Below, piece after piece: positions 1-12,872 of a stretch of DNA of 64,000 nt. Each line of letters opens with the position of its first letter. Position 1 is the stretch's first letter. The notes under the pieces were generated by a model. It did no database searches. It had not been told where the DNA came from and was given only the letters and a program-made list of their open reading frames with translations. Origin of the DNA: Carallia brachiata. Its lineage: Eukaryota > Streptophyta > Magnoliopsida > Malpighiales > Rhizophoraceae. The position numbers were made by a program, and so were the translations under genes. The DNA lies in NCBI GenBank assembly GCA_021464245.1, contig JADCRB010000068.1, forward strand, positions 3,718,594 through 3,782,593. Reading direction: 5' to 3'.

Positions 1-700
1 CAATTCATCTAATAGTATTAAACAACTTATATATATATAATTTTAATCACATAACGATTTATTTCACTTTATTGCTATCTAAATATTATTACATAATGTT
101 TCCCTTTTGCATAAAGACATAATGGAACATAAGTCACGATCCGCAGAGTAACTCATGCTCATTTGTAGCCTTAGATGTGTGTGACATAGCTTATTTCTTA
201 TTTACCCCTTTTTTTTTTTTTTAAGATGAACTTATTTATCGATTGTTACTTGCAAACAAATGTAAGTAACGGCGTACAAAGGTTCAACTGTATCAACAAA
301 TATCAATTTATTTCCGTCGGTTTATTCACATCCGTTCAATTTGGTTTAAACTTTTTCAAAATTTCAATTGATTTTGTTTGATTTGAAATAACCTTAGAGT
401 AGCCATATGAATGAATTTAGTCTCTAACAAATAATTTAAAATTAACATTTTAAAATTAAACCATAAACATTTTTAATGTTATCCTAAATATAATTAGAAT
501 TATCCTATGCCTTAAAACAAATTTTTTTCATAAAAATATTTTTTTTTGCTAAAAAAATATTTCTACTACTTATGGCTTTTTTTTTTTTAATGTCTTTTTA
601 GTGTTTTTCATGAAATAATAATAGTTTTTAATTTCTGTTACAAATATTATAAGTCTTATTTTAAAAATTATCAGTCTTATTGCGTTTGACACACAATTCA
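1..700 (+). repeat. Flank repeat R, copy a (upstream of CYP81 copy 1)
   Basis: This is the first of six copies of an AT-rich flank unit, recognised by a core at about 110-210 (a 'cataaagacataatgg' word, then 'ccttagatgtgtgtg') and a second block at about 240-380 ('ttatttatcgattgttac', then 'ttcaatttggtttaaac'). From about 380 to 650 it also matches 20010-20270, which lies in front of CYP81 copy 2, so promoter and gene seem to have been duplicated together. I see no ORF and no clear transposon ends. The window starts inside the unit. Confidence 0.75.
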
Positions 701-1165
701 AAACAAAAAAAATCAAACACTATACGTGTTATTTTTTTGATCCAGAAAAGCAATCTATCGCTGGTACGTCGGTCATCGAATCTGTGGGCAAAGGCTAGCA
801 TTTTACCGTTATTATACCTCATTCAACTACTTTCAAAAGAGTAGACTTACCACCTAAGTACTATTGGATTCGAGCGTGACTCCTTCAAGCTGATAACGGT
901 ATTAACGAGTATAAAATCAGTGCCGCACCGTAAGCTTTTATGAGTAAGGGAGGTTGATGTTGCCCAAGCATTACCACTATAACTCGACCCCGAGTCAGAC
1001 GTGAAGAAATACGTCGAATCACCGCTAATATATCACCTTAGATGATAACACCATAAGTATTATCAGCTATGTATTATTGCTTTTTATACGTACACTTGCA
1101 GGCAAACTACAGGCACCATGTATTCTCGAACACATACTTCCTATATTCAAGCAAGAGAGCAAACA

Positions 1166-2045
1166 ATGGCGAACACCATCCTCTACTTTTCCCTTACTCT
1201 GCTCTTCCTCCTCCTCGCTTTCACACTTTACAAAATGAAATCCCGCCGAAGAAACCTTCATCCCGGTCCACTGGGCCGCCCAATCACTGGCAACCTCCAC
1301 CTCCAAAAGACCCTCATGCACCATAATTTCCAGAAACTCGCCCAAAAGTACGACCCAGTCTTCTCGCTCCGGTTCGGATCCCGCCTCGTTGTTGTTGTCT
1401 CCTCCTCATTCGCCATCGAGGATTGCTTCACCAAGAATGATACTATTCTCGCTAAACGCCCAAAAGTGCTCATGGCCAAGCACGTCAGCTACGACTACAA
1501 AACTGTGCTCCAAGCACCATACGGTGACCACTGGCAAAACCTCCGCCGGATCGTCACCACCGAAATATTGTCAAACCATCGTCTGAACATGCTCGTGAAC
1601 GTTAGAAAAGATGAAGTTATGAGGCTTATAACCAAACTGTCCAGAGAATCGCTTCGAGACTTCGCCAGAGTGGAGCTGAAATCCATGTTTCAAGAGCTGA
1701 CGTTCAACGTAATGATGAGAATGGTTACAGGGAAAAGGTATTACGGAGATGATGTGCGCAACGTGGAAAAGGCAAGCCGATTCGGGAAACTACTAAAAGA
1801 GCTTTCTTCCTATTATGGGACATCAAATCCAGGGGATTTCCTGCCCATATGGAACTTGATTGATGGTGGGCGTTTCGAGAGGAAGGTGATTGAGCTCGCC
1901 AAAAGGACTAATGCATTCTTGCAAGGGTTTGTGGATGACCACAGGAGGAAGATGGAGTGGGAGAGCATGAAAACGGTGGTTTAAAATCTCCTTTCTATGC
2001 AAAAGTTGGAACCAGAGTACTACACTGATCAAGTTATCAAAGGGT
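1166..2045 (+). pseudogene. CYP81-type cytochrome P450, exon 1 only (copy 1)
   Basis: The reading frame from ATG 1166 gives the N-terminal half of an A-type plant P450: a membrane anchor rich in Leu and Phe (residues about 3-20), a basic stretch, and a proline hinge weakened to HPGPLGRP from the PPGPPGRP seen in copy 2. Helix regions up to DDHRRKM follow. The frame stops at TAA 1982-1984, where copy 2 has TAC. Exon-like sequence continues to about 2045, but the splice donor CAG|GTGAGT of copy 2 has become CTGGCAAGT here. The second exon (I-helix AGTDTT, ExxR, heme Cys) is absent from the following 18 kb. CYP81 enzymes are endoplasmic-reticulum monooxygenases of specialised metabolism. This copy cannot make one. 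Copy 2 at 20739 is its close paralogue. Confidence 0.88.
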
Positions 2046-2149
2046 GGTTTATACTGGCAAGTGATGAAATATGAGAAACAGAAATGTTGCGTGGACCGAG
2101 AATAGGCACACAGAATATACCAAACTCAATAAAAAGTAACAAAGTTTTT

Positions 2150-2720
2150 GATTTATTTCAATCATCCAATAGTTCAGATCACTTACTTTGTGGCTACATA
2201 AATATTGCTACATAGTGTTTTCCTTTGCATAAAGACATAATGGAACACAAGTCATTATCAGCAAAGTGGCTCATGCTCTTATGTGGCCTTAGATGTATGT
2301 GGCATAGCTTGTTTCTTATTTATTGATTCTTTTTTTTTTCAAGATAAACTTATTTATCAATTGTTACTTGCAAACAAATGTAAAGAGTGGCGTGCAAAGG
2401 TTTAACTGAATCAATAAATTTCAATTTATTTGTTTTAGTTTATTTACATTGGTTCAATTTGGTTTAAACTTTTCGAAAATTTCAATTGATTTTGCTTAGA
2501 TCGATTTCAGAACCAAAAAATTGAATAATCTAAACTAAAAAATTAAACCAAAAATGCACTTTTGTTTGTTTTTACATATTTTAACTTCTTAAGCTATCTT
2601 TTTATATTCAAATTATTTTTCTAACAATCTGATAAATTTTTTTTACTTGTATAAAATATATTTTACTTCAAAAATCATGCTTTTACATATTTTAATTATT
2701 TATGTTAATATCATAAACTT
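2150..2720 (+). repeat. Flank repeat R, copy b
   Basis: This second copy of the flank unit lies just after the broken exon of CYP81 copy 1. The core word is at about 2231-2312 and the 'ttcaatttggtttaaac' block at about 2452-2470. It runs directly into the duplicated segment that starts near 2700. Confidence 0.7.
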
Positions 2721-3830
2721 AAATGTGTTATTCTTTAACATTTTGTTGGCTTTTCTCGGATCGTTAACCATCATTTGCTAATGATCCTTAATAAAACAAC
2801 AATAGACTCAGCTAGTTAGCTTAACAACATTGATTTTAATTTCGTCTAATAAAACGAATCAAATTTGAACAACGAGCAAAGTTTGAAGGTTCCTTTTAAG
2901 ACTCATTTATTAAATAAACTAAATATACACAACAAGCCAAGTTTAAATATACTAAACTCAGCTCGTTTGCAGCCTTGTGGCCTGTATATGGTTTTAAGTA
3001 GTACAACGCGGATGCTTTGTTATTGTTTTCGGAAGGAAAGATTGAAATAACCACAAGAAATTATTCTCGATTGGTGTTTTACAGTTGGTTTTATTCTTGG
3101 AGAAATTTATTTTGCATAATTTTTTCAATAAGTCAAAATAACACATCAACAAAATAACAAATGAAAATAATATAATTAATATTTTTTGTGGTGAGTAAAT
3201 TCAACTTACTTAAAAATGTGAGTCAAAATAGTACATTCCTTTAGTTTTTGCTGCTGAAAGTTAGAAATTGTGCTGGTCCACTTTACTAAAAATGGCCATT
3301 TATAAATAACTGAGGCCATAACCACTTGCAATATGGCCATCAAGTTTAAAGTTTCTTATAGTATGGAATTTAAATTTCTCACCGCTATCATTAAAAATTC
3401 CCTTTGTCTCAATTCAACTTGACTAAAAAAAAAAAAGGAAAAGAAGACTAATAGAAAAACAAAAATCAGTAATTTTTTTTTACTTTACCTATTTAAACGG
3501 CGTTTTCCTGCTCCGATTGTAAATGCCATTACAATTTACAAATGCAGAAGAGCCTACAAAACTGGTTCTCTTGTATAGACTATTAGCAATGTGGCTAGAA
3601 AATAAAAGGATTAGATTTTATACCATAAAATGTATCCTTCCAAGCACAGCGACTTTGATATCTAGAATCCTAGCAACTGTTGTTGAGGTGATTCAAAAGC
3701 ATCTTTTATTGTAGGATTGATAATACACCTTAAAAATCGTGTGCTTAAAACTAAGGCACTAAAGGATCAATGTACAAGTACAACAGGAAAGAAAGTAGTT
3801 GTTAGGAGAAATCCTAGCACAACCTCCTTT
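2700..3830 (+). repeat. Duplicated non-coding segment D, copy 1
   Basis: About 1.1 kb that matches 38820-39925 in the same orientation through many short indels. Shared landmarks are 'aaacaacaatagactca' (2794 and 38940), 'caaatttgaacaacgag' and a conserved 3' part around 3640-3720 ('tccttccaagcacagc'). One short frame in the 3' part is partly preserved in both copies (CILPSTATLIS, then ATVVEV or VTVVEV), which hints at a gene remnant I do not recognise. No LTR or terminal repeats are seen. Confidence 0.7.
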
Positions 3831-3884
3831 AAGCCCAAAACTAGGCGCAATAGGAGTAAAAATCCCCTTCTAAAAGAAAATTGC

Positions 3885-4115
3885 AATTAAAAGAATTTCC
3901 TTGCACAATAAAAATTTGGTTGTCATTTTCTTCCACAACTTTATATATTTGGGTATATTGCAATTGAAAGAATTTCCTTGTACATTACTTGAAAGAAAAT
4001 GGACCAAAAATCAATGGAGTCTGAAGGTAACCTAACTTTAATCTCAATCTAAGTGCAATGGAATATTTCTCCAGACACATATAATCGCAATGAGAGAATA
4101 AGCTTTTGTTTGTTT
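3885..4115 (+). repeat. Repeat Q, copy 1 (joins repeat R)
   Basis: Here 'cttccacaactttat' is followed by 'gaaagaaaatggaccaaaaatcaatgg' type sequence and 'aatgagagaata'. Similar stretches lie at 9425-9645 and 18765-18900. At the first and third sites repeat R follows directly, so Q and R may be parts of one longer ancestral unit. Confidence 0.55.
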
Positions 4116-4139
4116 CATTTATTTTTTGCAACCGGGTGT

Positions 4140-4830
4140 AAGGTAGCTGCTAGCATCTTATTTCATTAACAAACAATCAAATTGGATATAATTTTTTGAG
4201 TTTACTATACAGTTTAACTTTAGGTAGAAACAAAATAGCCACACAATTTATCCGACATTTAATAATTATATTTTTTTTTCTTTTTTCAAATTTTAATTAT
4301 TTAACGATTCATATTATTTGTTACTACTTAAATGTTGCTATATAGTGTTTCCCTTTACAGACCTAATGGAACACAAATCATTATCAGCAAAGTGGCTCGT
4401 GCTCATCTGTGGCCTTAGATGTGTGTGGCATAGCTTGTTGTTTATTTATCGATTCTTTCTTATTTTTTAAGATAAACTTATTTATCGATTGTTACTTACA
4501 AACAAATGTAAGTAGCAACGTGCAAAAGTTTAACTAAATCGAATACTTTCAATTTATTTGCTTCGGTTTAGTCAAGTCAGTTCGATTTGGTTTAAACTTT
4601 TTGAAAATTTCAATTAATTTTGTTTGGTTCGATTTCAGAACAAAAAAATGAATAATCTAAACTAAAAAAATAAATCAAAAATAAACTTTTGTTTGTTTTT
4701 ACATATTTTAACTTCTTAAGCTATTTTTATATTGAAATTATTTTTCTAATAATTAGATAATTTTTTTACTTGTATAAAACATATTTACTTCAAAAATCAT
4801 GCTTTTATTTTTTAAGTAAAATAAAAAAAA
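4140..4830 (+). repeat. Flank repeat R, copy c
   Basis: This third copy has its core at about 4351-4435 and second block at about 4460-4620, and is closely similar to copies b and e. It starts with 'aatcaaattggatataa', which also opens copies e and f. Confidence 0.7.
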
Positions 4831-5190
4831 TATATTTATCCATAGTATTTAACAGTTTATAATTTTTTTATTTTTTAAATTTTAATCATCCAACGGTTTA
4901 TATTATTTTATTTTATTTAAATTTACTGCATAGGGTTGCCCTTTACATAAAGATATAATGAACACAAATCATTATCAGTAGAGCAGCTCATGCTCATTGG
5001 TCGCCTTAGATGTGTGTGGCATAGCTTGTTTTTTATTTGTCGATTATTTTTTAAGATAAATTTATTTATCAATTGTTACTTGTAAACAAATACAAGTAGT
5101 GGCGAGCAAAGATTAACTGAATTGACAAATTTCAATTTATTTGCTTCCGCTTATTCATATCGGTTCAATTTGGTTTAAACTGTATAGCCT
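4830..5190 (+). repeat. Flank repeat R, copy d (short)
   Basis: A fourth copy in tandem with copy c. The core is at about 4945-5030, and the copy ends at the 'ttcaatttggtttaaac' block near 5180. It is cut shorter than the others. Confidence 0.65.
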
Positions 5191-5199
5191 GAATGTACA

Positions 5200-6387
5200 A
5201 CTCAAATGAAGCAACAAAATACACTCGATTACTAAAAGAATGCAATCACATTGATAAAATATTAAATAATAAAATTATAACCTAAAATTAAAATTTAAAA
5301 TTAAATAGGTTAATTTAGAACTTAAAATGTTACTCTATATGGAACGTGCTAAAAAAAATTTTAAAAAAAATATTCTTTTCTGAAAATAAAAATATTTACA
5401 CAAAGTATTTATAATTACATTTTATTAATAAACTATTATATTTTGTTACTTCATTTTGACATCACAGTTATTTTCAAAACTTTTTCCTTTGGCTCGTGTG
5501 CTTACTCACCGGTATATCGTGCCTTTGTCTGCAAAATAATATCCATAGCATAGGCTTCAAACAGATATCTAGGAGGTAGGAAATTTTCATGGGATCTCCG
5601 CCGCACGACTCATCTTTGATCGGATCCGCAAGAACGTATAATTTATGGAACAACATTTACTAATTTATTTATATTTTTTTTTAAAATAATTATTTAACAA
5701 TTTATATTATTGTGTCATAACATATATTCATTAAGGCAAGCTGCTTAAATTTCTGTTTTGAGAATTGGCTGTTTAAAGCCTTATCAAATCAGTTTCTTGC
5801 AAATGGCAAAAATGTTCAAGATATGCAATCTAAAAACGGGAACAACACATGAATTACCACATGAAAGTGTCGGCAGCCAAAAATATCAATGAATGGCAAA
5901 TTATGACCACGCAAGCCAAGCAATGGTGGCAAAGAGATCCATCTAGAAACTTATATTTTTTGTCATTAAACAGTATTCTCCAGTCGCGGCTTCGCATTCT
6001 TCGCATGTGACCAATGCCACATTTAAATGTACCTTTCTTCATTAAAAATTTGCTTTTTGACAAAATTCCTTAATTAATAAATATAGGATCTGCAATTTTT
6101 AGATTTCATCATGCTAAGATAAGAAAAATTACATAGATGGAATGAGAGACAAGAAAAGAAGACTGAAGTGAGGCGGCGTGGGCTACCCCATGCCCAGCAT
6201 CAAATTGAAATACACTTTCCTTCCCGCACAAATTTAAGGAAACAATCTCACATGGTGCACTTAGGGAATAATTACTTCTTTTAAGTGCTAGATCAGGATT
6301 CAAACTCGAGATATGATAAAAAAAGAGAAAAATTCTTTGCCACCTAGAACAATCTTCCAAGTTAATAAATCTATTTATTATTATATC
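5200..6387. other. Intergenic, no gene recognised
   Basis: AT-rich sequence between the flank repeats and the hAT-like element. Short open frames here (for example on the minus strand at 5474-5656, 5854-6063 and 6109-6360) show no domain, signal peptide or sensible codon pattern that I can recognise. Confidence 0.5.
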
Positions 6388-6395
6388 ACTGTAAA

Positions 6396-6872
6396 CAGGG
6401 ACGGATCAGACGAAATTTTTATAAGGGGCAAACTTCATATTTATAATTATAATAAAATTATTAGTTTATATGATAAAATAAAAAAAATATGTTAATTATT
6501 TTAAGTAATAGGTGTTATAATTATGTATTGTAAATTGTAATTTTTTAAAACTTAAATTTTAAATCTTAAAACTCAAAAAGATGCATTTGAAAGAAACAAA
6601 AAATAGTTCTAAAAAAATGAAAAGAAAAAAGGAAATTTTAGTAAGATTTTTTTTCTTAAAAAAAAAAAAAAAGAAGGAATGGTAAAAAAATTAGAAAACT
6701 TAAAAACAAAAAGAGTTGCGCAAGGGTCGAACTCATGATCTTATGGCGCCTGCAGGGGAGCCATCTACCGCCACCACTACGCTAGCCAATAGTTAGGACT
6801 CGACAGTCAAGTACTAATAAATCATATTCAGTCAGGGAGGCATGCCCCCTAACCTTCACAGATCCGTCCCTG
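6396..6872 (-). mobile_element. hAT-like MITE with tRNA-like internal segment
   Basis: The ends form inverted repeats: CAGGGACGGATC at 6396 and, read on the other strand from 6872, CAGGGACGGATC again. The flanks ACTGTAAA (6388-6395) and ACTATAAC (6873-6880) fit a decayed 8-bp target duplication, the hAT length. Inside, the minus strand (about 6795 to 6716) carries TAGCGTAGTGGT, which fits a pol III A box, and GAGTTCGACCC, which fits a B box, about 45 bases apart. No transposase is encoded. The element is 477 bp long. Confidence 0.72.
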
Positions 6873-6880
6873 ACTATAAC

Positions 6881-9420
6881 ATGATCCCCTCACGTATGTT
6901 AGACTTTAAAATATTTGGGTAAATTATATTTCTTTTCGTCGAAATTATCAGTTGTTTTTATTTTGATCACAAATTTAACTTGGATCCAATACATGGTGTA
7001 AGAAATTGGCCAGATTTTATCCAGAATCTGAGACTGATTTTTTGAAAATTTTAAGTTCCCCATTAGAAAAATGGTAGATGTCCAACTAGCAAATCAAAAT
7101 AGGCAACAGACTAAATATAACACGCAATGATTTATGAAAATATCCAATGAAGTCTAATTACACTTTTTTGTTTCTGTTGCACATATCATTATCATGGTTT
7201 CACATAAAGTATTTCGAGTAGGAAAATTAAAAATTTAAAACAAAAAACAATCAAAAGAATAATTTTTTTATTAAGTGGATATCACATTCTAGTCAGTTTA
7301 TAGCCAAATCCTCATACCATAAACATTTACTACGTTTAAATCTTACAACTCCAATTGTTTTACTAATAGAACTCTAAAGGAAAGATGATGCACGAGATAT
7401 ACGTGACATTTATATTGTTCAAATTCGTCAAGTGGACATTTTTAACGATAACAAGCTAAAAACATACATGGCCACTAATGGGCTTTTGGTAAGGGTTATA
7501 TCGTGTTCCAGGACAAACGATAATGAGTTCGAATTTCACTATTATAAGGTCAAATAAAAAATTATATGTAATAAATTTAAAAAATAAAATTGGTCGACAA
7601 TCAAAACTTTACCTGTAATTGGTGTCTTACACAATAAGCACAGATTTGGGCCCGCAATTTGTAATTATACAATCATGTCAGTAACAAAGCGTAACCAATC
7701 GTTAATTTAATGTAGTTATATGAATAAAATGTGAAACAACAACACTAAAACTTGAAACTAGATTGGTATTACTTAGAATTTAAAGTATAAATCTTATATA
7801 AGCGTTAAAAAAAAAGAATTTTTTTTCCAAAAAAGTTTTTATGCAAAGTATCAATATTATTACATTTTATTAGTAACTAATTACATTTTGTTGCTCCATA
7901 TGATCGTACAATGTGGCTACGCAATGTAGTGCACAAAATTTTTCCACGTTTATTATGTTTTCAGTAATTTAGTAGAAATAGAAGTTTTTGGTGTTTAGTA
8001 TATGAAGAATTAAGTGCTTTAGTTTATTACGTGGTTGATGTGCTTAATGAGATCAAATTTTAAAAAATTATAATTAGAGGATGTGCTTTCTTTATTATTT
8101 TTTAGCGTTGTTCAATTAATAAAGTTGTATTTATTTAATTAAGCTCTAACATCCCGTACAGTAATTGGATACATACTTAGAGGCTTTCAGAAGCAAAAAA
8201 GGCTATATTATTATTTACGGTATGAGTACATTGTCCGAGAATTTTTTTGTCTAATTTTTATCTCAAATATAATGAATTTTTAATTTTTTATAATAGTAGT
8301 TGTACTTTTTGTAACAAAAAAATAATAAATCATATTTTTTTGTTCCAAAAAATATCATCGTTATTAAAAAAAATTAAAAATTTATTATAATTTGAGTAAA
8401 ACTCGGGTGAAAGAAATCTTAGGCAGTCTACTTTTTGCTTATTATTTATGCACCGAAATAGCAAAGAAATAGTGGGGTCACACATAAGGCGATTTTGGTT
8501 TATATAACAAGAGCGCGGATTTGTCGATATTTTTGTCCGAGCATTTGTATATAACATAACAAACCTTCAATTTTAAATACTAATATTTAAATTTTTAATA
8601 ACAAAAAAATTAAATGATAAAATTAATGACAAACCTTCATTTAATTTTTTATTATGTAAATTATAAATATTGTTATCTAAATTAAAAATATATTATTTTA
8701 TTAATATATCCTCAAACAAAAGTCATCAGACTCTCAAACTTTTTTCATATTGAAAAAAAAAAAAAAAGGGCCTAAAAGCAAAATTGAAAATCTGAGTCAG
8801 ACGTGTGGAGCTTTTCACATGCCAGCGATAGGTGAGGGAATCCGATGTGTTTCAGGTCAAAAAACTTGCAACTTATTTTTTGCCATATCGGGAACAGTCC
8901 TTTCTTTTGTTTTTGTCGACAGTAACAGTCATTGATTCCTCCATCTGCAACCTCATCCATTGCTCGACAACTTGCTGAAGACATTAGAGACTTGGCTGCG
9001 GGTTTCTTATCTTTTTCTGCAGTGTATGTCAGTAGATAATTGAATAAAGTTGCACACTCCTTAGCTCCCCATGCTTTACAGTTTGACGGTGACAATGCTT
9101 GGCATAGGGATAGCTTTTATTAACCGTGACGTATGTGGTCTACATTTATGGATGAATTTTCTTCTTTGCTAAATTTTTTTTTTTTTTTCTAAGAGATTGT
9201 TAATTAAGATATGGGGACATGCTTTAACGTTAAATTTTTTAAACCAAAGAAATACGTCGTTATTATATAAATTATGATAGTTATCGTTGGTCAACATCGA
9301 AGATTACTTATTATCATTTAATTTTTCTTATAAAAATATTTTACAAACACTTTTAAACCTAAATGAGACTCCATTCCTGAATTAATATTAATTAATTTTA
9401 AACCCAATGTCTCACTCTTC
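6881..9420. other. Intergenic, AT-rich, no gene recognised
   Basis: No convincing gene. One 107-codon minus-strand frame (9095-8772) has an ordinary-looking composition but no recognised domain and no supporting flanks. A possible degenerate tRNA-like SINE lies at about 7480-7600 (GAGTTCGAATTTC as B-box-like word). The rest is AT-rich filler. Confidence 0.45.
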
Positions 9421-9424
9421 CCTT

Positions 9425-9645
9425 TAACTTGGAAATTTGATTGTTGTTTTCTTCCACAACTTTATTTATGTGGGCACATTGCAATTAAAAGAATTCCCGG
9501 TACATTTCACTAAAGAAAATGGAACAAAAAATCAATGGAGAAAAGGTAGCACTATTCGTAAAGGTGCCCCGAACTTTAATCTCCATAAATTGTAACGCAA
9601 TATTTCTTCAGATAGATAAAATTTCAATGAGAGAATTTTTTTTTT
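9425..9645 (+). repeat. Repeat Q, copy 2
   Basis: This matches 3885-4115 and 18765-18900 ('cttccacaactttat', 'aaaatcaatgg', 'caatgagaga'). Here the pararetrovirus insertion follows instead of repeat R, so the virus may have landed in, or recombined with, a Q-R unit. Confidence 0.5.
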
Positions 9646-9904
9646 AAAAATTAAGTGTAAGTTGGCTACTGACGTCTTATTTCTACAACCAACTATTAAA
9701 TTGGACGTAAATTTTTTTTAAAAAAAAAAAATTTTAGTGATACATTAGAAGTCTATTGAGCTATAAACTGCATAAAGTTCATGTTTGTTTATAATTAACC
9801 TACCCACGGTAACAACTATTGAGGCGAGGAGAAGGTCTTTCAAATATCTTTTGAGAACAAAAAACATATGTTTAGCTAGATACAAATTGAAAGATACTTG
9901 TGAT

Positions 9905-10433
9905 TATTATGAGTACTGAATTTGTCTGGAATAGGTCCACTTTAGTTGATGTTTTTCATCTTATTGACAATGATGTATACAGCTCTTCAACATGAATAAA
10001 ATTTGCATCTTTCCCAATAGGTCTTCAAGGTGTTGCAGTACCAAGAGGTCTGTCACCACCTGAATTAAACCCTAATTTGGTTCAGATAAACCAATTTAGT
10101 GACGGCAAGGTTACTTTAAAATTTGACCGTTTACCTAGGTCTGTCAGCTCTAGGTTCTCTGAAGACTCTATGTCTACAATAAACATAGGTAATGTTTCGC
10201 AGATTCCTTCTGTTATTAACATTCCTATATCTAAACCTAGGCATTCTACATCAGAATTGCCTAACCCGGTTTTTAAACATGCTAGTTACCAAACTAGTAT
10301 TCCACATTCGATTTACCAAACAAGTGAATCATCCACTAAACCAGTAGAACCAGTTGAACAAGCAAGTCCACCTTCTCAACCAACATCCCCAACATATTCT
10401 GCTATCACAGGAAAATGTTTTAAATGTTATTGA
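9905..10433 (+). pseudogene. Pararetrovirus movement-protein region (remnant)
   Basis: This is the 5'-most viral coding sequence. It is interrupted near 9990 by a stop and then open from about 10011 to 10433 (for example the word DGKVTLKFDRLPRS). Position upstream of the coat-protein region and general character fit the 30K-type movement protein found at the start of caulimovirid polyproteins, but I see no single diagnostic motif. The frame ends at 10433 while the likely continuation lies in another frame, and that one hits TAA at 10519-10521. Confidence 0.55.
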
Positions 10434-10533
10434 AAAAGATTTTGAACTTGATAAAACCTTTTTAAGAAAGGATTTTTATTCAGATAAAAACAAAGAAATC
10501 AGGAAATGGTTTTTCTTGTAATTTGATGACATT

Positions 10534-12872
10534 TTGCCTGATTTACAAAAATCATTTTATCAATTTCTAGACACCAATAAAATTCATATTCCGTTTTTTG
10601 ATTGGTTTCAGTATCATACTGAAACTTCTCAAAATTGGAAAGATGCATTTCCATATTTTGAATGGCCAACGGATATTTCTGTAAAACCCAATAATCCGTT
10701 CTTTAAAACAATTAATCCTCTTTCTAAAAAGAAAAAACTTCCAGTTTGGGAAGTAGAGGGAAAACAGATTCAGTCTGAACACCCTCCACCACGAAAGTGT
10801 TCATTTAAACAAGGTGAAACTCAGATTGAGATTTCTCCATTTAAAATCCCCACAAACTCTGAAGATAAGAATCTAAAGAGTTTAATTGAACAAAACAATT
10901 TTTCAAATATCAATCTTCAAATGATTGGTACACAGCTAAATAGAATTGAAAACAATTTTCAAATATCTGATTTTCATATTTCAGATAAAAATCCCGTTTT
11001 TAAACCCTTTGAAGTTTCTTCTTCCAGCAAAAAGGAATTTCAAAACGATAAAACCAGTTTTTTAGATATTGTTAAACAACAAATAAGTTCTATAGGATCA
11101 TCTAGTCCATCCACCTCTAAGGTTGTCCTAGATACCCCTGTTAGACTTAGTTTGCCAACATCCTCCTCTAAAAGGATTCAAGTTCTGGATGAATTTGAAA
11201 TGTCATCTGTTTCCAGTAAGGAAATAGATTCTCCCAAAATTAATAAACTCATTTGGACCCCATGTACTATACCTCAGTATAGGACTCCAGACTTGGACAA
11301 TGATTCTAAACAATTAACCACCCAGACTAAATACAGTGCAAACTCCATTTATGAATGGAACATAGATGGAATGTCAGAATATAACATTCTTGGCATTTTG
11401 CACCAAATGACGATGGCAGCAATGCTTATCGTTCACAAAACACCAATATTTCTGATCGTGCCATTGCTGAAATCCTTATTGCAGGATTTACAGGGCAATT
11501 AAAAGGATGGTGGGATTTCCATCTTTTAGAAACAGAACGATTAGAAATATTGACCTCTGTAAAACTTGATGATGATATGATCCCAATCATAGATTCATTA
11601 GGAAATCCTATTCCAGATTCAGTATCCACCCTGATTCTGACCATCTCCCTCCATTTCATAGGAGACCCTTCTCATCTTAGAGATAAAAACGCTGAACTTC
11701 TATCTAATCTTAGATGTAAAAAGTTAAGTGATTTTCAGTATTATAAAAACACCTTCTTGACTAGATTAATGCTTAGGGAAGATTCCAACCAGTCTTTCTG
11801 GAAAGAAAAGTTCCTTGCAGGACTCCCTACTCTTCTAGGAGAAAAGGTTCGAAATAAACTTAAGGAAACGGTGGGAAACCCGATTCCTTACGCTAAACTC
11901 ACTTATGGTGAATTAATAAGTTCTACTAAAAAAGAAGGACTTAAGATTTGCCAAGACATAAAACTTCAGAAACATCTAAGATGGGAAATGAAGCGTACCA
12001 GACAAGAGCTGGGAAGCTTTTGTAAACAGTTTGATTTCAATCCTCTTTAAAAGGATTCAAAAAAGAAATCTCCCGCCAAACCTTTTTTCAAAAAAAAGCG
12101 GTTTTCTAAACGACAACAGTCTTCAAAAGAAGCATTTTATGAACCTCCTTTTAAAAAGAAACGTTTTCCAAAACAGAAACAACATTTTAAACAAAATGTT
12201 TCTGCCCCTTCTACCTCTAAACAAATTGTTTGCTATAAATGTCACCAGCCTGGTCACTTGGCCAAATTTTGTAAACTCCATAAAAAGCTGAATGAAATTG
12301 AGCTTGATGAACAAGTTCGTCACAAGCTTAATTCTCTCATTCTTGAACTTTCTGAGTCAGATAATGATTCATCTAATTCTTCTGCCCAGATAGATGAGAT
12401 AGGTGAATTATCAGATACTAGTGGTAAGACTAGTTCTGCTTCTGATTCTGATAAACAAGTTAATGTTCTTACAAAAGACCAAGAATTTATTCTTCAGGTT
12501 ATTAAGAGCATTGACAATCCTGAAATTCAGAAAAGATATCTTCTGCAACTTCAGGAATCTCTTGAACAACCCCAAACGACAACGTTTGCTATAAATTCCC
12601 AGTCAAACCCTTATGATTTGACTCATATTTTGAACAAGACTCGAAAACCCAAAACAGCTAGTCTTTCTCTTACAGAATTACAAGCTGAGATTAAAACCAT
12701 TAAAGTTGAGTTAAAACAACTTCAGACTAAACAAAATAGTGATTCTCTTTTGATTCATCAATTGCTTCAAAAGAATCTCACTACTTCTGATTCTACTTCA
12801 GAATCAGATTCTGATAAAACAGTAAACCAAGATGCATGCATCAAGGTTTACAGGAGAAAACAGATTTTTTAA
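10534..12872 (+). pseudogene. Pararetrovirus coat-protein region with zinc knuckle (broken)
   Basis: At least three frames (10534-11502, 11550-12050, 12258-12872) are joined by frame changes. The middle part is the likely capsid core, rich in charged helices. A lysine-rich stretch follows, then a CCHC zinc knuckle (C-x2-C-x4-H-x4-C) at 12231-12272, which in this family binds viral RNA. After it comes an acidic, Ser- and Asp-rich tail (about 12350-12480). Order and motifs match caulimovirid coat proteins. It is non-functional as read because of the frame breaks. Confidence 0.75.

Noticed and set aside
7480..7600. tRNA-like word GAGTTCGAATTTC with AT-rich tail
   Set aside because: Similar weak signals occur at 18310-18420 and 24850-24985; without target duplications they stay unproven as SINEs.
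8772..9095. 107-codon minus-strand ORF
   Set aside because: Composition is ordinary, but there is no domain, no signal peptide, no promoter signs and no neighbour to support it.
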